Positions 4,762 through 10,068 of a stretch of 10,068 bases of DNA are shown here, piece after piece (the stretch's first letter is position 1; every line of letters starts with the position of its first letter). Both the position numbers and the translations under genes were made by a program. A model generated the notes under the pieces. That model did no database searches, was not told where the DNA came from, and saw only the letters and a program-made list of their open reading frames with translations. Source of the stretch: Treponema sp. UBA4232 (GTDB lineage Bacteria; Spirochaetota; Spirochaetia; Treponematales; Treponemataceae); the NCBI GenBank assembly GCA_002396325.1, contig DGXM01000125.1, forward strand, positions 1-10,068, read 5' to 3'.

Positions 4762-7746
4762 ATGGAAAAGAGGACTAAATCATTTCTTTCAAAGACTGCC
4801 CCCCTGTGGATGTTTCTGCTGGTTTCGATATTCTGCGCACTGCTTGCCGCATTCAAAGTAACCCAAAAACTAGACTATAGATTTTACGACACCATGCTCG
4901 GCTGGTCCAAACCGCCGAAAGCCGTAGACAATATTCTGCTGGTGGACATAGGCGACACCGCTTTGAACGAATACGGTTCCTGGCCGTGGACAAGAGACAT
5001 CCTTGCAGACGTTATGCTAAGACTCAAGGAAATGGGTGCAAACACTGCCATATTCGATATTGAATACCTCACCCCCTCCTCCCTCACCGTTTCAGACAAC
5101 ATAAACCAGGTGATGGAAAATGCCTGTTCCGAAGGAGAAGCGCAAATCACACAGGGAATTTCAGATTTTGCCTCCTACATCCAGAACGGAATGATTCCCA
5201 CCGGAGAAACCGTCGCCGCATCCGAAGAACTCATCCACAACACCGTTGCCCCGTCCTTCGAAAACATATTCCGGCAGATTTCAAACGGTCTCAACGTAGA
5301 CAACGACGACTACTTTGCCCGCTGCCTCCAGTTTTTCGGAAACTCCTCCCTCACAATCAACATGCGGGAAATACAAGTTGACGTAAGTCCTGAAGACGAA
5401 GATTATGCCGCCAAAAGATTTCTCTTCGCAAATGTGGCAGATTCATCAAATCTCATAGAAGCAGGCAACGAATATTCGTTAAGGGAAGAAAAATCCGAAG
5501 AGGGAAAAGATTTTGTCCCCGCAGTCCATTCCATAATCTCACACGCGGCAGGTGCAGGCTTCACAAACGTTGTCGTAGATCAGGACGGAACCAGACGCCG
5601 TGTTGAACTTTTGAACAGCCACGGAAACGGACTCTACACAGGTCAGCTTGCGTTCGCACCTTTGGTCAGAGTGCTCGGAGTTGAATCAATGGAAAGAAAA
5701 CCCCGCTCGCTCATTCTGCACGGAGCACTTCTTCCCGGCAAAACAGAACGCAAAGACATCAACATTCCGCTCGACAACCACGGCCGCATGCTCATCAACT
5801 GGCTTCGCGAAAAATATGAATACAGCTTCAAGCATCTCGGTGTCCAGAACATCAAATACATGGACGACGGTGAAAACGGAATTTTCGAATTTCTTCTGAC
5901 ACTCGCCACAGCAGCTCCCTCCGACATCTCTGAAACCGGAGCACTCTTCACGGAACAGGCTGCGGAGCTTGCCCAAAACTACATGGACATTCTCCAGATG
6001 AAGGAATGGCTTCTCTCTCTCTGCGAAGGATATAATATAGAAGGAAACGCTATCGGGGGCGGCATAAGCGGAAGCGACTATGAACAGTATTTCCAGCTCA
6101 GAAAGGATTATTTTGACGAAGTGTCATCTTTCGCCACGTCACTCTCTTCACTCACGATTTCAGACCCGGATCTTCTTGAAACCGTTCAAGCCTTCGTTGA
6201 AACCGTCGAAATCTACACGGAAAACGACACTCTCATGCGCGACTACATAAACGGTGCATTCACAATCATCGGAAACTCAGCCACGGCAAGCACAGATCTG
6301 GGTGTCACACCTTTCTGGAGACGATACGCAAACCTCGGTACTCACGCAAACGTCGCAAACACAATCCTGCAGGAAGATTTCATCCGCTATGTCGATGTCT
6401 GGTGGGGATTCGCATTTGTATTTGCATTCTGCCTTGCGGTAATCATCAGCACAAACAGTCTTTCAGCCGCAAGAAAATCCGTGTGGGGAATTCTCTATCT
6501 TGTCTTACCGGTAGGTATATTGATTCTGATGATGGTCTTCTTCCGCATCTACACACCGGTTACGGTACCTCTGATTCTTGCGGCACTGACCTACATCCTT
6601 GAGCTTGCAATGAGTTTCGTCGTCACCGAAAAAGACAAAAACACACTCCGCCGCGGATTTGCTTCTTACGTTGCTCCTGAAGTCGTAAGCGAGATTGTTA
6701 AGGATCCTGCGCTTCTGGGATTGGGAGGAGTCAGCAAACGGATCACCGCACTATTCAGCGATGTAAAGACTTTCTCCGGCTTCACGGAGACAGTGAACAA
6801 TGTAGCCACCGAAGACATAAGGGCCCACAACGAACTGGTGAAGGCAGGCAGGGAAAGCGGAAAGATTTTAAGCGAAGAGGAAATCAGTGTTCAGGGAGCC
6901 GCAAAAGGAGCTTCCCGTCTTGTTGCATATCTGAACGACTACCTCGGTGCCTTGAGCGATGCAATCATGCTTGAGCACGGAACCATCGACAAATACGTCG
7001 GTGACGAAATCGTGTCATTTTTCGGAGCCCCCATTTACGATTCCAACCATGCCTGGAATGCCTGTGTTGCAGGAATAAGAATGCTTCAGGCAGAGGCGGA
7101 ATACAATAAAACCCACGGCAGCGAGCTTCCCATAAATCCCCGCACCGGAAAACCTTTCTTCCTGCGCTCCAGAGTCGGAATCAACACCGGAGATATGGTT
7201 GTCGGAAATATGGGAACAGAGAAGAAACTCAACTACACCGTGATGGGAAACAACGTGAACCTTGCATCCCGTCTTGAAGGAACAAACAAAGCCTACGACT
7301 CATGGATCATGTGTTCCGAAAGCACCTGGGTCGAAGCAGACTCCGGCGAACACAAGGACAAACTCGTGGCAAAAATGCTTGACTGCGTGAAAGTCGTAAA
7401 CGTTGAAAAACCCGTGCAGATTTACAGCATCCAGGGACTGCGGGCCGAAATGAAACCAGAAGAGATTGAAGCCGCCGCACTTTTCAACAAAGGTATGGAA
7501 TGGTATCTCAAAGGACGGGAAACTCCCACCGGTGAAAAAGACAAGCAGGACTTCCTGAAGGCAAAACATTATTTTGAAGAAGCCGACAGATGTTACGAAG
7601 GAATAGACAGCCCCGACAAAGGCATTCTCTCAATGGAAAAAAAGATGATTGAACGCTGCGACGATTTCTTTACGAATGGACTTCCGGTAAACGAAAAAGG
7701 CATCGTACTTCCATGGGACGGTGTTTACACAATGAAATCAAAGTGA
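4762..7746 (+). CDS. Membrane-bound CHASE2 class III adenylate cyclase
   Basis: This 994-residue enzyme should make cAMP from ATP under control of an extracytoplasmic sensor. A first membrane helix (about 13-31) is followed by a CHASE2 sensor: LVDIGDTALNEYGSWPWTRD (60-79) near its start, and IIGNSATASTDLGVTPFWRR (502-521) with THANVANTIL (527-536) at its end. Three helices (about 548-566, 574-594, 598-620) lead to the cytoplasmic catalytic domain (about 655-890). Both metal-binding Asp are present (D667 in FSDV, D748 in VGDE), as are the adenine-reading pair K744 and T826 (Thr is typical of class IIIb) and the transition-state residues N833 and R837. A TPR-like helical tail ends in PWDGVYTMKSK. 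Two features are unusual: the CHASE2 region is about 500 residues long because of internal insertions, and about 37 extra residues lie between D667 and the LNDYL helix. No Shine-Dalgarno precedes the ATG, and an in-frame TAA at 4750-4752 excludes an earlier start. The stop overlaps the next gene's Shine-Dalgarno. Confidence 0.93.
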   Translation: MEKRTKSFLSKTAPLWMFLLVSIFCALLAAFKVTQKLDYRFYDTMLGWSKPPKAVDNILLVDIGDTALNEYGSWPWTRDILADVMLRLKEMGANTAIFDIEYLTPSSLTVSDNINQVMENACSEGEAQITQGISDFASYIQNGMIPTGETVAASEELIHNTVAPSFENIFRQISNGLNVDNDDYFARCLQFFGNSSLTINMREIQVDVSPEDEDYAAKRFLFANVADSSNLIEAGNEYSLREEKSEEGKDFVPAVHSIISHAAGAGFTNVVVDQDGTRRRVELLNSHGNGLYTGQLAFAPLVRVLGVESMERKPRSLILHGALLPGKTERKDINIPLDNHGRMLINWLREKYEYSFKHLGVQNIKYMDDGENGIFEFLLTLATAAPSDISETGALFTEQAAELAQNYMDILQMKEWLLSLCEGYNIEGNAIGGGISGSDYEQYFQLRKDYFDEVSSFATSLSSLTISDPDLLETVQAFVETVEIYTENDTLMRDYINGAFTIIGNSATASTDLGVTPFWRRYANLGTHANVANTILQEDFIRYVDVWWGFAFVFAFCLAVIISTNSLSAARKSVWGILYLVLPVGILILMMVFFRIYTPVTVPLILAALTYILELAMSFVVTEKDKNTLRRGFASYVAPEVVSEIVKDPALLGLGGVSKRITALFSDVKTFSGFTETVNNVATEDIRAHNELVKAGRESGKILSEEEISVQGAAKGASRLVAYLNDYLGALSDAIMLEHGTIDKYVGDEIVSFFGAPIYDSNHAWNACVAGIRMLQAEAEYNKTHGSELPINPRTGKPFFLRSRVGINTGDMVVGNMGTEKKLNYTVMGNNVNLASRLEGTNKAYDSWIMCSESTWVEADSGEHKDKLVAKMLDCVKVVNVEKPVQIYSIQGLRAEMKPEEIEAAALFNKGMEWYLKGRETPTGEKDKQDFLKAKHYFEEADRCYEGIDSPDKGILSMEKKMIERCDDFFTNGLPVNEKGIVLPWDGVYTMKSK

Positions 7747-7753
7747 GGAAATT

Positions 7754-10068
7754 ATGAGCACAATAAATTTAAATGGTTCAGCCTGGACTCTTTCGGCCTC
7801 GGAAAAAAAATTGAAAATCAGCGGTGTTCAGATGAACATTCCCGGCGACGTTCACTCCGCATTGCTCCGCAAAGGAATCATCCAGAATCCCTATTGGCGG
7901 TTCAATGAAAAAGACGTGCAGTGGGTCGGAAAGGAAAAATGGCTCATCTCGCGTACTTTCGATTTCCGCAAAGAAGAAGGATTCCGCACCTACCTCACCA
8001 TGTCAATGGCAGACACCTATTTCACCCTGTACATAAACGGAAAGACTGCCGGACGCGGAGACAATTATTTCCGTCTCTGGAGATTCGACATCACAAATCT
8101 TCTGAAAAACGGAAAAAACACAATCTCCGTGGAATTTGACTCAGCCGAAAAACGCGCAATTGCAGATGCAAAAAAAATACCGTATCCCGTACCCTGCTCG
8201 CAATACGATATGTTTTCCCCGCACAGAAATATGAGCCGCAAAATCCAATGTCACTCCGGCTGGGACTGGGGCCCATGTATCATGGCCTGCGGAATCTACG
8301 GCGACATATCGCTTCAAACCGTAAGAGAAGGATACATACAGTCCGTCACAATGAACACAAGTCCTGTGGTACGCAGGAAATTCGACGGTTTGTGGAATGC
8401 AAAAACAGGAGTGCGCTATCATTCGCTTTCAGACAAAAAAATGAATTTCAAAATCACTCTGAAAGGAAACGGACTTGATTTCGAAACTGTCATTCAGGAA
8501 GATGCATTTGAAGGCGACAACGAATACACCTGGAACCTGCGGGTTGAAAATCCGGAATTGTGGAAATCAGCAGACGAATTAAAAGACGAAGGACTTTCGG
8601 AAAACAGCCTCTACACTCTCACAGTGACAGCATTGAACGCAGATTCGGAAGATGACGACAGCATGGAAAAACAAATTGCGTTCCGCACACTCTCGCTCAT
8701 TGCAAAACAAGACAGCTACGGATGCAGTCTTTATTACGAATTGAACGGCAGAGCTGTTTTTGCAAAAGGCTCGAACTGGATTCCGGCCGATTCCCTTCCC
8801 GAAAGATGGACTGAAAGCCGCTACAGAACACTTTTGCAGTCAACCGTAGACGCAAACATGAACACACTCCGCATCTGGGGAGGCGGCAATTACGAAAGCG
8901 ATTTATGCTATAATCTTTGCGACAGACTTGGACTCATCGTTTGGCAGGACTGTGCATTTGCCTGCTCGCTTTACCCTGCAACGGAAGAATTTCTTTCAAG
9001 CGTGGAACAGGAAATCGAAGACAATGTTTACCGTCTGCAGCATCATCCCTCTCTTGCAGTGTGGTGCGGCAACAACGAGGATTTCGGAAGCCTCACATGG
9101 TACGAAGAAAGCCGTAAAAACAGAGACCGTTATATTGTTGATTACGACAGACTCAATCACGGCTGCATTGAAGCCACAATCAAAAGATGCGATCCCGATC
9201 ACACATGGTGGCCCTCATCCCCATGCGCAGGCCCCGGCACATTCGGCGACAACTGGCACAACGACAGCGAAGGAGACATGCATTTCTGGAGCGTGTGGCA
9301 CGAAAAGAAAGACATGGAAGCATACCTGGAAATCAAACCCCGCTTTGTTTCTGAATTCGGTTATGAGTCTTTCCCGTCAACAGAAGGTATTTTGGAATTC
9401 GCGGAAAAAAAAGATTTGAACCTCACATCCCCGGTAATGGAGTGGCACCAGCGTTCGCCCGGAGGGAACTCAATCATTCTGGAAAATTTCAGCCGCTACT
9501 TCCGCTTCCCGAAAGGCACTGAAAACATGATTTACTTAAGTCAGGTGCAGCAGGCACTCGCTGTAAAAACCGCCGTTGATTACTGGAGAAGTCTGCGACC
9601 GCACTGCATGGGAGCCGTCATCTGGCAGTTGAACGATGTCTGGCCGGTTGCATCATGGTCTTCACTTGAATATTCAGGCAAATGGAAACTTCTTCATTAC
9701 GCCGCAAAAAAATTCTTTTCACGTGTTGCACTCTCACTCGTAAAAAAAGACGGAGTTGTTTACCTGAATGTAGTCAACGAAAGTCTTTCAACAGTAAAAG
9801 CCGAAATCACGGTCCGCATAATCAACTTTGAGGGAAAAGATGTTGCGCCAAAAATAAAGATTCCTGCATCCCTTAAAAGCGACACTGTGAAATGCGTTTG
9901 GACATCCGAATTCAGCAAGCTCCCCGTGAAATGCGATTCGAACGAATGTTTTGTGTACGCGGAAATGAAGGCCGCAAGCATAGACGGAAGAAAGCAAAAC
10001 TTCTACATGAACGACACGCTCTTTTTTGAAAGATGGAAAAAATGCGAAATCGGAATTCCTGAAATCAC
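7754..10068 (+). CDS. GH2 beta-mannosidase (3' end cut by window edge)
   Basis: This enzyme removes terminal beta-linked mannose from mannan oligosaccharides. The frame is open for 771 codons to the right edge; relatives are about 830-860 residues, so only the C-terminal tail is missing. The N-terminal jelly-roll starts with LNGSAWTL and IPGDVHSALL (29-38), and the substrate-site motif GWDWGP spans 169-174. The TIM barrel contains RIWGGGNYES (373-382), the acid/base Glu E442 in VWCGNNED, DGDMH-like EGDMHFWSVWH, and the nucleophile E534 in RFVSEFGYES. The two Glu are 92 residues apart, close to the spacing known for this family. AVIWQLNDVWPVASW near the barrel end also matches. There is no signal peptide, so it acts in the cytoplasm on imported sugars. 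GAGG (7745-7748) lies 5 nt before the ATG and overlaps the cyclase stop, so the two genes are almost certainly co-transcribed. Several A7-A8 runs occur, all in frame. Confidence 0.93.
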   Translation, partial: MSTINLNGSAWTLSASEKKLKISGVQMNIPGDVHSALLRKGIIQNPYWRFNEKDVQWVGKEKWLISRTFDFRKEEGFRTYLTMSMADTYFTLYINGKTAGRGDNYFRLWRFDITNLLKNGKNTISVEFDSAEKRAIADAKKIPYPVPCSQYDMFSPHRNMSRKIQCHSGWDWGPCIMACGIYGDISLQTVREGYIQSVTMNTSPVVRRKFDGLWNAKTGVRYHSLSDKKMNFKITLKGNGLDFETVIQEDAFEGDNEYTWNLRVENPELWKSADELKDEGLSENSLYTLTVTALNADSEDDDSMEKQIAFRTLSLIAKQDSYGCSLYYELNGRAVFAKGSNWIPADSLPERWTESRYRTLLQSTVDANMNTLRIWGGGNYESDLCYNLCDRLGLIVWQDCAFACSLYPATEEFLSSVEQEIEDNVYRLQHHPSLAVWCGNNEDFGSLTWYEESRKNRDRYIVDYDRLNHGCIEATIKRCDPDHTWWPSSPCAGPGTFGDNWHNDSEGDMHFWSVWHEKKDMEAYLEIKPRFVSEFGYESFPSTEGILEFAEKKDLNLTSPVMEWHQRSPGGNSIILENFSRYFRFPKGTENMIYLSQVQQALAVKTAVDYWRSLRPHCMGAVIWQLNDVWPVASWSSLEYSGKWKLLHYAAKKFFSRVALSLVKKDGVVYLNVVNESLSTVKAEITVRIINFEGKDVAPKIKIPASLKSDTVKCVWTSEFSKLPVKCDSNECFVYAEMKAASIDGRKQNFYMNDTLFFERWKKCEIGIPEI

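Noticed and set aside
7803..9412. Runs of eight A in the mannosidase (7803-7810, 8170-8177, 9405-9412), and a similar one in ftsH, as phase-variable tracts
   Set aside because: All are in frame, mostly Lys codons in a Lys-rich protein, and such runs are common in moderately AT-rich genomes. Neither gene is a typical phase-variable surface gene.
8928..9419. 163-codon plus-strand open frame
   Set aside because: It is a shifted frame inside the beta-mannosidase TIM barrel. The mannosidase frame carries the catalytic motifs, while this one has low-complexity composition and no Shine-Dalgarno.

Overview
The window most likely comes from a Treponema-type spirochaete, probably a saccharolytic gut or rumen species rather than T. 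pallidum. The evidence is the gene set: FliS and FlgN-like flagellar chaperones, a FecR-domain envelope protein, an outer-membrane-like beta-barrel, a CHASE2 class III cyclase with the C-terminal tail typical of such enzymes, and a GH2 beta-mannosidase. The assignment rests on protein character. No rRNA or other taxonomic marker is present.

Layout. Positions 1-4560 are read on the minus strand and 4762-10068 on the plus strand, so two transcription units diverge from a 201-bp AT-rich region (4561-4761). From left to right: (1) the N-terminal 153 residues of FtsH (minus), cut by the left edge, with a candidate promoter near 581-586. (2) A fliS-flgN bicistron (minus; fliS 1673-1221, flgN 1187-705), with a candidate sigma-28 promoter at 1768-1795 and a strong intrinsic terminator at 643-696. 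(3) A 398-bp gene-free stretch, 1674-2071. It holds the fliS promoters, a 100-bp island of 68% GC with nested inverted repeats that looks like an interspersed repeat, and the terminator of the next operon. (4) A three-gene envelope operon (minus): a small exported protein with SLH-like repeats (4560-4102), a beta-barrel outer-membrane protein (4105-2930, ATGA overlap with the first gene) and a FecR-domain periplasmic protein (2890-2072). (5) A plus-strand operon: a CHASE2 adenylate cyclase (4762-7746), then, 7 bp later, a cytoplasmic GH2 beta-mannosidase (7754 onward) cut by the right edge after 771 codons.

How the parts may work together. The envelope operon could build a peptidoglycan-linked outer-membrane structure, with the SLH-like protein acting as a separate anchor for the barrel. 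The cyclase has an extracytoplasmic sensor and a complete set of catalytic residues, so it should make cAMP. Its tight coupling to a mannosidase suggests that an envelope or nutrient signal is linked to mannan-oligosaccharide use. This functional link is inference. The cyclase gene also appears to be transcribed as a leaderless mRNA: a near-consensus extended -10 promoter ends 8 bp before the ATG, and there is no Shine-Dalgarno sequence.

The points most worth following up are the leaderless cyclase start, the insertions in the CHASE2 and catalytic domains, the cyclase-mannosidase pairing, the SLH-like/barrel/FecR operon, and the GC-rich repeat-like island.
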